DNA of 64,000 bases from Maricaulis sp965657935. GTDB lineage: Bacteria > Pseudomonadota > Alphaproteobacteria > Caulobacterales > Maricaulaceae. Location of the stretch: NCBI GenBank assembly GCA_965657935.1, contig CBFHQE010000002.1, positions 1 through 64,000 of the forward strand, in the 5' to 3' direction. Within the stretch, counting starts at the first letter, position 1. Each line of letters starts with the position of its first letter. A program made the position numbers and the translations under genes. This document shows positions 50,793 to 59,338 of this stretch, one piece after another. A model generated the notes under the pieces. It saw only the letters and a program-made list of their open reading frames with translations. It was not told the DNA's origin and did not search any database.

Positions 50793-51956
50793 ATGCGCAT
50801 TTTTCTGTCCGGCCTCGTCGTCCTCGTCGCGGCGGTTCTTATCGGTGTTTTCAGGATCCTGCCGGCGCATGTTGATAACGACATGAACCGCGTGCATCCG
50901 CATGCGCCTTATCCCATCTCGGGTCAGGCAAGCGACTTGCACGAGGCGTTGCGCGTCGCAGACCTGCATTCGGATATGTTGTTGTGGATGCGCAATCCGC
51001 GGCGCTGGAATGGTCGTGGGCACACGGATATTCCGCGCCTGGCCCATTCCAATGTTCGTTTGCAGGTGTTCGCCAGTGTCACCAAGACACCGTCCGGACA
51101 GAATTACGAGAGCAATTCCGCGGACAGCGACAATATCACCGCGCTGGCTGTCGTTCAGCGCTGGCCCGTGGATACCTGGAATTCGCTGTTTGCTCGCGCG
51201 CGCTTTCATGCCCGTCGCCTGCAACGTGTCGAACAGGCGGGCGATGAATTGGTGATCGGGCGAACGTCTTCTGACCTGCGTATTGCGCTGGAAGATCCGC
51301 AAGGGCCAATGGTTGCGCTGTTGGCCACGGAAGGTGCTCATTCGCTCGAAGGCGACATCGACAATCTCCAGCGGCTCCATGACGAGGGCTACCGGATTCT
51401 CGGCTTGCACCATTTCTTCGATAATGCGCTTGGTGGTTCGTTACATGGGCTGGATGGCGCCGGGCTCAGCGCGTTCGGAGAGCAGGTCGTACTGCAGGCG
51501 GTCGAGATGGGCATGGTTATCGACGTCGCCCATTCTTCTCACCAGGTCGTGCGAGATGTTCTGGCCCTCGGTGAAGTCCCGGTGATCGTTTCCCATACGG
51601 GCATCTACGGTCATTGTCAGACCCAGCGCAATTTGCCGGACACCCTGATGCGCGAGATCGCCGAGGCCGGTGGACTGATCGGGATTGGCTTCTGGGCCGA
51701 CGTGACTTGTGATGACAGCCCGGCCGGCGTGGCGCGCGCGATTGTCGCTGCGGTCAATCTGGTTGGCGTTGATCACGTTGCCCTCGGCTCTGATTATGAC
51801 GGCACAATCACTGCCAGCTTCGACGGAGCGGAGCTTTCGGTTCTCACGCACGAACTTTTGCGCCTGGGCGTCTCCCCGGAGGCGGTCGCCCAGATCATGG
51901 GAGAAAATGCGATCCGCTTTTTCCTGGCAAATCTGCCCGAAGGTCGAGGCGAATGA
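50793..51956 (+). CDS. Membrane dipeptidase (peptidase M19)
   Basis: A 387-residue renal-dipeptidase-like zinc hydrolase that cleaves dipeptides. The N-terminal transmembrane anchor or signal is at about 3-25. The TIM-barrel metal sites are seen in VADLHSDMLLWM, ALLATEGAHSLEGD, VIDVAHSSHQVVRDVL, VIVSHTGIYG and LGSDYDGTI. GGAGG six bases before ATG 50793 sets the start; longer in-frame forms run into the terminator. The stop overlaps the DUF454 gene (ATGA). It adds to the peptide-degrading enzymes of the window. Confidence 0.93.
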   Translation: MRIFLSGLVVLVAAVLIGVFRILPAHVDNDMNRVHPHAPYPISGQASDLHEALRVADLHSDMLLWMRNPRRWNGRGHTDIPRLAHSNVRLQVFASVTKTPSGQNYESNSADSDNITALAVVQRWPVDTWNSLFARARFHARRLQRVEQAGDELVIGRTSSDLRIALEDPQGPMVALLATEGAHSLEGDIDNLQRLHDEGYRILGLHHFFDNALGGSLHGLDGAGLSAFGEQVVLQAVEMGMVIDVAHSSHQVVRDVLALGEVPVIVSHTGIYGHCQTQRNLPDTLMREIAEAGGLIGIGFWADVTCDDSPAGVARAIVAAVNLVGVDHVALGSDYDGTITASFDGAELSVLTHELLRLGVSPEAVAQIMGENAIRFFLANLPEGRGE

Positions 51957-52345
51957 TCCGGCGCGCGCTGTGGCTGGTCTTCGGTCTGTTGATGACAGGC
52001 CTGGCGGTGGCCGGCGCTTTGTTACCGCTCTTGCCAACCACGCCTTTCCTGTTGCTTGCCGCCTATGCCTTTGCCCGCAGCTCCAGACGCTTGCATGACT
52101 GGCTGTTGAATCACCGCAGTTTTGGCCCGCTGATCCGCAACTGGCGTGATTATGGTGCCATCGACCGCACCTCCAAGGTCATCGCCATACTGGTGATGAT
52201 CGGGGCGTTTGCATTGAGCTGGTTCATGGGGCTGGGCTGGTGGATCCTTCTCACCCAGGCGCTGGTGCTCAGCGCTTCTGCGACCTTCATCCTCTCCCGA
52301 CCCAGCGGGCCGGGAGAGAAAAAGGCGCGTCAGCGTTCGCCGTAA
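51953..52345 (+). CDS. DUF454/YbaN family inner-membrane protein
   Basis: A 130-residue small membrane protein of the DUF454 family. Three hydrophobic helices are visible, with the family motif LPLLPTTPFLLLAAYAFARSS near residues 24-44 and HRSFGPLIRNWRDYGAI after it. Function unknown in the family. It is coupled to the dipeptidase by a four-base overlap and overlaps the convergent metalloprotease gene by 16 bases at its end. Confidence 0.87.
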   Translation: MIRRALWLVFGLLMTGLAVAGALLPLLPTTPFLLLAAYAFARSSRRLHDWLLNHRSFGPLIRNWRDYGAIDRTSKVIAILVMIGAFALSWFMGLGWWILLTQALVLSASATFILSRPSGPGEKKARQRSP

Positions 52346-54801
52346 AGTAGGTCTGCGCTGTCGCAGTGCCAGCAGCTGTCCGCACCGATCGGGCTGCCCG
52401 GCGGGATAGCGGTATCGGTGCCGGTCAGGTCCTCTCCATTGTCGATGCGTTCAAGGCCGGCCTCTATGCGTTGTGCCAACCAGTTGCGATGGGCGTTCGA
52501 TCCGCGGGACAGGAAGCGCTGCAGCCCCGTCAGTCGGGAGCGGCCGAGGGATGCGACTGCCGGGTTGTCCGAACGCGCGAGGGCCAGAAGCCGGTCGGCA
52601 TATTCGGTCTGAACGGCTTCGCGGATTGGCGCCAGGCGCGCGGCTTCTCCTCGCGGCGCGCTGAAGACAGCCGCCTCCACGGTGGAGAAAAGCTCATCAG
52701 GTCCCAGCTGGCTCTCATCGCGGGCCCACTGGTCAGCAATCCGCGCCACACGACCTGTGGACAGCATCACGGTCAGGCTGATGCGACTGGCCGCGGCCGC
52801 AGCGTCACGGCGGCTGAAGGCCGGGTAGAGCGAGGAGTTGAACAACTCGCGCGTCGCGGCGGCATCATAATCGGCAAAGGGAGCCGGGGCGAGTAGCGCC
52901 AGCGTCTGGTCGTTGATGTCGAGAAACGACGGGTCCAGTGTTGCTGCCAGCGCTGTCAGGGCATCTCGCTGATCGGCTGCGGAAGCCGCGCTCAGGCCAG
53001 AGGCACCGCTCGCATTGGTCTCATAGGCAAAGTAAATTCCACCAAGTGTCTTGGCCGCAGCTTCGGCCTGGTAGCGATGGTACAGATAGATTGGCGGGAA
53101 AACACCGCGCAGCGCGCTGAGCGGCTGTTCGGCGCTCATTACTTGCTGACCAAAACCGGCCATCGCCGCATTGCGCACATCGATCACCTCCCGCAGTTCG
53201 GCCACCGGGTCCGGTCCGTTGTCCCAAAGATTGGCCAGCGGATGAGCCGCGTTGGCACCGCGCGCGTGGAGATCGGTGATGTAGAGCAAGCCGTCATTAC
53301 GGGCGTCCTCAAGCACGCCTTCGATCAGGTTCGCTTCCTCCGACGCCGTTTCGGCCTGTCCATAGAGCCAGGAAACAGCGGTAATGTCCCATTCGCCGAT
53401 ATCGGTGTCATAGGCCCGTGAGACATCGAACTCGCCGGCATCATTCATGCGCACCCACGGTGCGGGATAATCCATCACCGAAGCCCGGCTGTTGATGCTG
53501 GCCGCGAAATTATGGGCCAGGCCGATTGTATGTCCGATCTCGTGCGCGGACAGCTGACGAATTCGGGCGAGGGCCAGTTCCATCGGGTCGTCTGCAGCGC
53601 CACTTCCTGTGCCATTCACACCCAGGAGGCCTTCAAAGATCATGCGATCCTGGCGTACGCGCTGGCTGCCCAGGATAACATGGCCCTTGATGATCTCGCC
53701 GGTGCGCGGATCGATGACAGAGCCGCCATAGGACCAGCCACGGGTCTGCCGATGCACCCACTGGATCATGTTGTATCGAGCGTCGGCCGGATGTGCGCCT
53801 TCCGGAAGGAGCTCGACCCGGTAGGCGTTTTCAAATCCGGCGGCCTCGAAGGCCTGTGCCCACCAGTTTCCACCCTCGATCAGGGCCTGGCGGATGACTT
53901 CGGGGGCACCCCGGTCGACGTAATAGACAATCGGTTCGGCAACCGGGCCGGAGGAGGCTGACGGATCTGTTCGCTGCAGGCGGTGGCGCAGGGCGAATGA
54001 GCGGCGGACCGGCTGGTCCAGCGGTGCCGCCATGTCGTAGACGCTGGTTATGATGCTGCCAGCGCGGTCATCGGCGATCCGGGGCGTGTACCCTGCATCC
54101 GGCAACGCCACAAAGGAGTGGTGCACGGTCAGCGTCACCGAATTCGGGGAGGGTGTGACAGCGCGGACTTCCGAACCCGGAGAGGCGGATTGCAGGGTCA
54201 GAAGTGCATCAATCTCTACATTCTGCGGGAAGACCAGAACGCTGTCGGTGAGCGGCGCGCTGCGTCCTGTATCAACAGAAAATGATCCTTGGCCGGAACG
54301 GGAGAGTGTCCGGGTCGTTCCCACCTGGTCTCGCTCCAGGAAGTCGGACAGATCGATCAGCACACGTCCGTCACTTTCCGCGATGATATCCGTTTGCCAG
54401 ACGACAGAACGCGCAAAGCTCTGGCGGGTCGCATCGGTCTCTTCCACATCGGCACCAAGGGCCACATAACCGGTGTTTTCGAACTCCGCGAAGACCTGGC
54501 CATTGACCCGGCTGAAGCGCAGGATTTCCGAACTGGAGCCAAGTCCACGATCCAGGCCAACCGGGTTGGAGCCAAGTCCGGAGGTCAGGCGGGCTGTGTA
54601 GATCATGCGACCCAGTGAACCGTCTTCCTGTGGGGCCAGCTCGACCAGAACGCGGCCATCGGCGCTGTCGATATAGCTGGTGAGAAAGCCTTCGCGAACG
54701 TCGAGACCGTCAACGGCCTCTGTGATGCTTTCCTGGGAGAGTGCGGCGGAGCTGACACCAAGCATTAGCACGGCCGCGAGCGTCGTAAGTTTCTTGTACA
54801 T
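52330..54801 (-). CDS. Zinc-dependent metalloprotease (DUF5117/DUF4953 type)
   Basis: An 823-residue exported protein with a signal peptide (about 1-22, ending AALSQ). The zinc motif HEIGHTIGLAHNFAAS is of the extended HExxHxxGxxH type, and a Met-turn candidate SVMDYPAPW follows, placing it with the metzincin-like large bacterial proteases of this architecture. An N-terminal beta-rich region of about 300 residues precedes the catalytic part. It carries few cysteines; CWHCDS near the end is a rare pair. I chose ATG 54801 with AGAGGGGA upstream. Probably periplasmic or secreted protein degradation. Confidence 0.88.
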   Translation of the reverse strand: MYKKLTTLAAVLMLGVSSAALSQESITEAVDGLDVREGFLTSYIDSADGRVLVELAPQEDGSLGRMIYTARLTSGLGSNPVGLDRGLGSSSEILRFSRVNGQVFAEFENTGYVALGADVEETDATRQSFARSVVWQTDIIAESDGRVLIDLSDFLERDQVGTTRTLSRSGQGSFSVDTGRSAPLTDSVLVFPQNVEIDALLTLQSASPGSEVRAVTPSPNSVTLTVHHSFVALPDAGYTPRIADDRAGSIITSVYDMAAPLDQPVRRSFALRHRLQRTDPSASSGPVAEPIVYYVDRGAPEVIRQALIEGGNWWAQAFEAAGFENAYRVELLPEGAHPADARYNMIQWVHRQTRGWSYGGSVIDPRTGEIIKGHVILGSQRVRQDRMIFEGLLGVNGTGSGAADDPMELALARIRQLSAHEIGHTIGLAHNFAASINSRASVMDYPAPWVRMNDAGEFDVSRAYDTDIGEWDITAVSWLYGQAETASEEANLIEGVLEDARNDGLLYITDLHARGANAAHPLANLWDNGPDPVAELREVIDVRNAAMAGFGQQVMSAEQPLSALRGVFPPIYLYHRYQAEAAAKTLGGIYFAYETNASGASGLSAASAADQRDALTALAATLDPSFLDINDQTLALLAPAPFADYDAAATRELFNSSLYPAFSRRDAAAAASRISLTVMLSTGRVARIADQWARDESQLGPDELFSTVEAAVFSAPRGEAARLAPIREAVQTEYADRLLALARSDNPAVASLGRSRLTGLQRFLSRGSNAHRNWLAQRIEAGLERIDNGEDLTGTDTAIPPGSPIGADSCWHCDSADLLYGER

Positions 54802-54884
54802 GTGGAGTTCCCCTCTTGGCGCGAACGCTAGCCGCACCGCGTCGCGCTGTCATCACACAAAGCGTTTAGCAGAAAAAACTGTAT

Positions 54885-54896
54885 ATTGGATCCAAT
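54885..54896. promoter_or_regulatory. Palindromic operator candidate for the GntR regulator
   Basis: ATTGGATCCAAT is a perfect 12-base palindrome between the divergent metalloprotease and hydroxyproline genes, 58 bases before the first hydroxyproline gene. Length and symmetry suit an FCD-type GntR dimer, and a TATATT -10-like hexamer overlaps its left edge. Assignment to this regulator is inferred from position. Confidence 0.5.
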
Positions 54897-54954
54897 TTCT
54901 GTAGTAGGGAAATTTATGTTCCATTTCCCACGGGTCTGAATGAAGGGTTCGCAG

Positions 54955-55878
54955 ATGAGAAAAATCGGTTGGCGAGGCGTCTTCCCCGCAGCGACGACGC
55001 AGTTCGCGGAGGATTTCTCGGTAGACATTGAGGCAACCAGACGAGTGGTTGATAATCTTGTGCATGACGGCGTGCACGGCATCATCGCCATGGGGACGGT
55101 TGGGGAGAATAACTCCCTGCGCGCCGATGAAAAGCGCGCTGTGCTCAAAGCAATCGTTGAGGTCGTGGCTGGACGTGTTCCGGTCATTACCGGCGTGTCC
55201 GAACTGACCACTGAACTGGCCGAAGACTATGCGCGGGCAGCGGAAGAGATCGGCGCTGACGGGCTGATGCTGTTACCTGCGATGGTCTATGTGCCAACGC
55301 AAGCCGAGCTGGAAATGCATGTGCGCCGTGTGGCCGGTGTGACCCGCCTTCCGATCATGCTCTACAATAATCCGCCAGCCTATCGGGTCTCGATCGCCAT
55401 CGACACGCTCCAGCGACTGGCTGGCGTCGAAAACCTTGTCGCCATCAAGGAGAGTGCGCCTGATCCCCGCCGGATTACCGACATCATCAATGCCTGTGGC
55501 GAGCGATATACAGTGTTTGCAGGTCTCGATGATGTGGCTCTGGAAGAGCTTCTGCTCGGCGCCGTGGGCTGGGTGTCAGGGCTGACCAACGCCTTCCCGC
55601 GTGAGTCCATTGCATTATGGGATGCGTTCGAAGCCGGTAATCTGCCCCGAGCGCGCGAGATCTATCGCTGGTTCATGCCATTGCTGCATCTCGATGCCGA
55701 ACATGACCTGGTCCAGTCCATCAAGCTGGCCGAAGCCGTTATGGGGCGCGGGTCCGAGCGGGTGCGCATGCCGCGCATGGAATTGACAGGAGCGCGGCGA
55801 GCCGAAGTGATCCGCATGGTGGAAGAGGCGCGTGATACGCGACCGGTCAAACAGCTGGATGATATTCCAGCCCAGTAA
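54955..55878 (+). CDS. DHDPS/NAL family protein, probable 1-pyrroline-4-hydroxy-2-carboxylate deaminase
   Basis: A 307-residue TIM-barrel protein of the dihydrodipicolinate synthase family. The Schiff-base Lys165 (VAIKESAPD) and Tyr137 (LYNNPPAY) are present, and GTVGENNSL is the substrate-carboxylate loop. Because a hydroxyproline epimerase follows by 20 bases, the most likely role is deamination of pyrroline hydroxycarboxylate to 2-oxoglutarate semialdehyde rather than lysine synthesis. I chose ATG 54955 with GAAGGG seven bases upstream; ATG 54940 is possible. The D-hydroxyproline dehydrogenase and the semialdehyde dehydrogenase are not in this window. Confidence 0.85.
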   Translation: MRKIGWRGVFPAATTQFAEDFSVDIEATRRVVDNLVHDGVHGIIAMGTVGENNSLRADEKRAVLKAIVEVVAGRVPVITGVSELTTELAEDYARAAEEIGADGLMLLPAMVYVPTQAELEMHVRRVAGVTRLPIMLYNNPPAYRVSIAIDTLQRLAGVENLVAIKESAPDPRRITDIINACGERYTVFAGLDDVALEELLLGAVGWVSGLTNAFPRESIALWDAFEAGNLPRAREIYRWFMPLLHLDAEHDLVQSIKLAEAVMGRGSERVRMPRMELTGARRAEVIRMVEEARDTRPVKQLDDIPAQ

Positions 55879-55898
55879 AAACAAGCGAGGGGCCGGGC

Positions 55899-56897
55899 AT
55901 GCGCCACACATTCCAGTGTCTGGACGGGCATACTTGCGGGAACCCTGTCCGGGTGATCACGGGAGCGGTCCCGGACCTTGTCGGCCAGACCATGGCAGAG
56001 CGCCGCCTGGACTTCATTGCGAACCATGACTGGATCCGGACAGCCCTGATGTTCGAGCCTCGAGGGCATGACCTGATGTCCGGATCTATTCTCTACCCAC
56101 CGATCACCGAAGAGGCGGATGCCTCCATTCTGTTCGTGGAGACTTCAGGCTGTCTTCCCATGTGTGGACACGGCACGATTGGCACCATCACCCTGGCGCT
56201 GGAGAACGGGTCCATCACGCCCCGGGGTCGTTCACGTGTTGTGCTTGATACGCCTGCTGGCCAGGTCCGGGCAGAGATTGAGTGGGATGGTGAGCATGTT
56301 TCCGGTGTCCGCATCTTCAATGTGCCCAGTTTTCTCTATCAGTCCGAAGCCCGTCTGCAGGTCGAGGGACTGGGCGAGCTCGTTGTCGATATTTCCTTTG
56401 GCGGAAATTTCTACATCATCGTGGAACCACAGAAGCAGTTCCCGGGCATCGATAAAGTGGGTGTCGACTGGTTGCTTTCACACAGCCTCAAAGTTCGGGC
56501 CGCAGCGTCGGCTCAGTTGAGCTGTATGCATCCTGAAAATCGGGATATCCAGGGTTTCCACCACGTGCTCTGGGCAGACAAGCCCATGACAGACGGGGCT
56601 CATGCCCGCAACGCTGTGTTTTACGGGCAACGGGCGATTGACCGCTCTCCTTGCGGGACGGGCACCAGCGCCCGCATGGCGCAGCTGGCCGCACGCGGCG
56701 CGCTCAAACCAGGCGATGAGTTTGTCCACGAGAGCATTATCGGATCGATGTTTCGGGGACGTGTTGAAGGCACAACCTGCGTTGGTGACTTTGACGCGAT
56801 CTGCCCCAGCGTGCAGGGGTGGGCGGTCCAGACAGGTGTCAACACGATCTTTGTCGATGATCGCGACCCCTTCAAACATGGATTTGTGGTCGGTTGA
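55899..56897 (+). CDS. 4-hydroxyproline 2-epimerase (proline racemase family)
   Basis: A 332-residue member of the proline racemase family. Both catalytic cysteines are present: Cys89 in LPMCGHGTIG and Cys252 in DRSPCGTGTSARMA. Two cysteines argue for an epimerase, since trans-3-hydroxyproline dehydratases replace the first by Ser or Thr. It converts trans-4-hydroxy-L-proline to cis-4-hydroxy-D-proline, the entry step of hydroxyproline catabolism. GAGGGG precedes the ATG. It lies tail to tail with the GntR gene, with directly adjoining stops. Confidence 0.9.
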   Translation: MRHTFQCLDGHTCGNPVRVITGAVPDLVGQTMAERRLDFIANHDWIRTALMFEPRGHDLMSGSILYPPITEEADASILFVETSGCLPMCGHGTIGTITLALENGSITPRGRSRVVLDTPAGQVRAEIEWDGEHVSGVRIFNVPSFLYQSEARLQVEGLGELVVDISFGGNFYIIVEPQKQFPGIDKVGVDWLLSHSLKVRAAASAQLSCMHPENRDIQGFHHVLWADKPMTDGAHARNAVFYGQRAIDRSPCGTGTSARMAQLAARGALKPGDEFVHESIIGSMFRGRVEGTTCVGDFDAICPSVQGWAVQTGVNTIFVDDRDPFKHGFVVG

Positions 56898-57632
56898 TCA
56901 GGCGTTTTCCATGTCCTGACGATCGCGCAGGGCAGTCATCAGCGACGAGCGCGCGTCCCTGATGTGGCGTTCCAGCGTTGTCCGAGCCTGTTGGGCATCG
57001 CCACCGATAAAGGCTTTCAGCAGCTGTGCGTGTTCATCATTGGCGCGATCCGGCGCCGAGCGTTCCAGCGACAATTGCAGGCGCACATAGCGATCGATGT
57101 TCGCGTTTAGCCCGTCCAGCAGGGCCAGGGAGCGCTGGCGGTTTGACGCTGTATAGAGCGATTTGTGGAATGCCCAGTTCAGCGCGCCCCAGCGCTCTTC
57201 ATCGCCCGAAGAGTAGGCAGCCTCGACGGCCTGACATGCGGCTTCGGCGGCCGCCTTGTCATCACTGTTTGCGTTCTCGATTGCGCGCTGGATGAGATCG
57301 GTCTCGATGATCAGGCGCAGGTCGAACAATTCTTCTGCTTCCTCGATCGACATGGCGCTGACGACGGCACCCCGATGAGGGTGGAATGCCACCAGCCCTT
57401 CGGCCTCGAGCTGACGAAACGCCTCGCGGATCGGCATGCGGCTAACGCCGTAAGCTTCGGCGAGGGCCTCCTGTCGGAGCGGTTCCCCCGCGCGCAGCTC
57501 GTTTTTTAGGATCCGCTCGCGCAGTTTTCCGGCCAGCGTGTCAACGACGCTGGTCTTTTGAATCGGGTCGGAAAAGTTATGGGATGACTTGGGCAAGGAT
57601 AAATCCTGAAATCTGATTTTGTTGTGTTTCAA
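56898..57632 (-). CDS. GntR family regulator, FCD-type
   Basis: A 244-residue regulator with an N-terminal winged helix (LRQEALAEAYGVSRMPIREAFRQLEAEGLV, about 52-81) and an all-helical FCD effector domain (FDLRLIIETDLIQRAIENA, then NWAFHKSLYTASN and DEHAQLLKAFIGGDAQQA), whose His residues bind a metal in the family. The start is TTG 57632; no other start exists before the DNA-binding domain. Its position beside the hydroxyproline genes suggests that it controls them, with hydroxyproline or a derivative as effector. Confidence 0.88.
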   Translation of the reverse strand: MKHNKIRFQDLSLPKSSHNFSDPIQKTSVVDTLAGKLRERILKNELRAGEPLRQEALAEAYGVSRMPIREAFRQLEAEGLVAFHPHRGAVVSAMSIEEAEELFDLRLIIETDLIQRAIENANSDDKAAAEAACQAVEAAYSSGDEERWGALNWAFHKSLYTASNRQRSLALLDGLNANIDRYVRLQLSLERSAPDRANDEHAQLLKAFIGGDAQQARTTLERHIRDARSSLMTALRDRQDMENA

Positions 57633-57834
57633 CTTTCCGCAGGCCTACAGCACAGGTGTCTCGCATTCAATACAACGTGGCGTGAAGGTGTTCGAAATCA
57701 GTCAGTTGCGGTTGGTGTCCCGTTTTTGTGCGGTGCATTGTCTTGATGTTGGTTGGAAATTGCTGACGTAGACGTAAAGCTCGAAGAAATTACCTGCATT
57801 GCATTCAAGATATCGCTAACACAGAATTTTTCAC

Positions 57835-57840
57835 TATAAT
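57835..57840 (+). promoter_or_regulatory. Candidate -10 element for gltDB
   Basis: A perfect TATAAT hexamer in an AT-rich stretch, giving a predicted leader of about 70 bases to TTG 57917. No good -35 lies 16-18 bases before it, so an activator may be needed. Nothing else is recognised in the 284-base gap between the GntR gene and gltD. Confidence 0.4.
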
Positions 57841-57916
57841 TTTTAAAGGCGCCAAACTTGTGCAGGCGCAAGATTTATGCTGCGCTGCGGCAAACCAAGT
57901 GTGGGAGGCGGGCGTT

Positions 57917-59338
57917 TTGCTGCGATTTGTAAACCTGGATCAGAACTACCCGGAGGCGCGCGACGCACAGAACCGCAAGCAGGATTTCCAGGAAATATAT
58001 GCGGACTGGCCAGCCGAGGCCGCTACCGGGCAGGCGTCACGGTGTTCGCAGTGCGGTGTGCCTTTCTGTCAATCGGGCTGCCCGTTGGGAAACAATATTC
58101 CAGACTGGCTCATGCTCGCCGGAAATGATCGATTGCATGATGCCTATCTGGCGTCGTCAGAGACCTCCACAATGCCCGAAATTTGTGGGCGGATCTGTCC
58201 ACAGGACCGTTTGTGCGAGGGCAGTTGTGTGATCGAGCAGTCCGGCCATGGCGCTGTGACGATCGGGAGTGTGGAGAAATACATTACCGATACGGCCTGG
58301 CAGGAAGGCTGGGTCGAGCCGCTTCAGCAAGGGCCGCCCACCGGCGCCAGTATCGGCATTGTCGGCTCGGGTCCCGCAGGGCTGGCCGCAGCAGAGCGTC
58401 TGCGAGAGGCTGGACACGATGTGACGATCTATGAGCGCAATGATCGCGCGGGTGGTCTGTTGATGTATGGCATACCGGGTTTCAAGCTGGAGAAAAGTGT
58501 CGTTGAGCGTCGGCTTGAACGGCTCGAAGCCGGCGGAATAGTGTTCCGGCTCAATTGCGAGGTTGGAGAGGATATCAGCTTTGCCGACCTCCGCTTCAAA
58601 CACAGCGCTGTGTTGATATCGACCGGTGTTTATGCCGCTCGCAAACTGACCTGCCCGGGTGCGGGCGAACAGCTGATTCCGGCGCTGGACTATCTCACGC
58701 GGTCCAACCGCGATGATCTCGGCGACCGGGCCGATGAGGATGCTCGACTGGATGCCCGGGCAAAGCGCGTCGTGGTTGTCGGCGGTGGTGACACCGCAAT
58801 GGACTGCGTTCGAACAGCGATCCGTCAGGGTGCAAACAGCGTCACCTGTCTCTACCGCCGTGACAAGGCCAACATGCCCGGTTCGGCGCGAGAGGTCCGT
58901 AATGCAGAAGAAGAGGGCGTGACGTTTGAATGGCTCGCCAATCCGGTCGCCATAAATGATCATGGAAACGGTGTGCAGACGGTGCGCGTTCAGCGCATGC
59001 GGCTAGGAGCGCCCGATGTGACCGGGCGACGTTCGCCCGAACCTGTTGAGGGTGATGTCTTCGATCTGGATGCGGATCTGGTCATCGCGGCATTGGGCTT
59101 TGAGGCTGAAGACCTTCCCAAAGCGTTTGCCAACCCCGATCTGGCCCGTAATCGCTGGGGTAATGTCGCGGCGGATCAAGATACCCGCATGACCAGCCTG
59201 GAAGGTGTGTTCGTGGCTGGCGATATCTACCGCGGCGCGTCCCTTGTCGTCTGGGCTATCAAGGATGGACTCGACGCCGCCCAATCCATTCAGAACTATC
59301 TTGATAACTGTCAGGCTGTTTTGGGAGCTGCTGAATGA
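57917..59338 (+). CDS. gltD: Glutamate synthase small subunit
   Basis: A 473-residue beta subunit of NADPH-dependent glutamate synthase, passing electrons from NADPH through FAD to GltB. The N-terminal Fe-S region has RCSQCGVPFCQSGCPLG and CGRICPQDRLCEGSC. FAD and NADPH motifs are GIVGSGPAGLAAAERL and VVGGGDTAMDC. I chose TTG 57917: GGAGG lies nine bases upstream and the protein then has the usual length. A GTG at 57860 would add 19 residues rich in Cys and Ala. The stop overlaps gltB by four bases. Confidence 0.94.
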   Translation: MLRFVNLDQNYPEARDAQNRKQDFQEIYADWPAEAATGQASRCSQCGVPFCQSGCPLGNNIPDWLMLAGNDRLHDAYLASSETSTMPEICGRICPQDRLCEGSCVIEQSGHGAVTIGSVEKYITDTAWQEGWVEPLQQGPPTGASIGIVGSGPAGLAAAERLREAGHDVTIYERNDRAGGLLMYGIPGFKLEKSVVERRLERLEAGGIVFRLNCEVGEDISFADLRFKHSAVLISTGVYAARKLTCPGAGEQLIPALDYLTRSNRDDLGDRADEDARLDARAKRVVVVGGGDTAMDCVRTAIRQGANSVTCLYRRDKANMPGSAREVRNAEEEGVTFEWLANPVAINDHGNGVQTVRVQRMRLGAPDVTGRRSPEPVEGDVFDLDADLVIAALGFEAEDLPKAFANPDLARNRWGNVAADQDTRMTSLEGVFVAGDIYRGASLVVWAIKDGLDAAQSIQNYLDNCQAVLGAAE

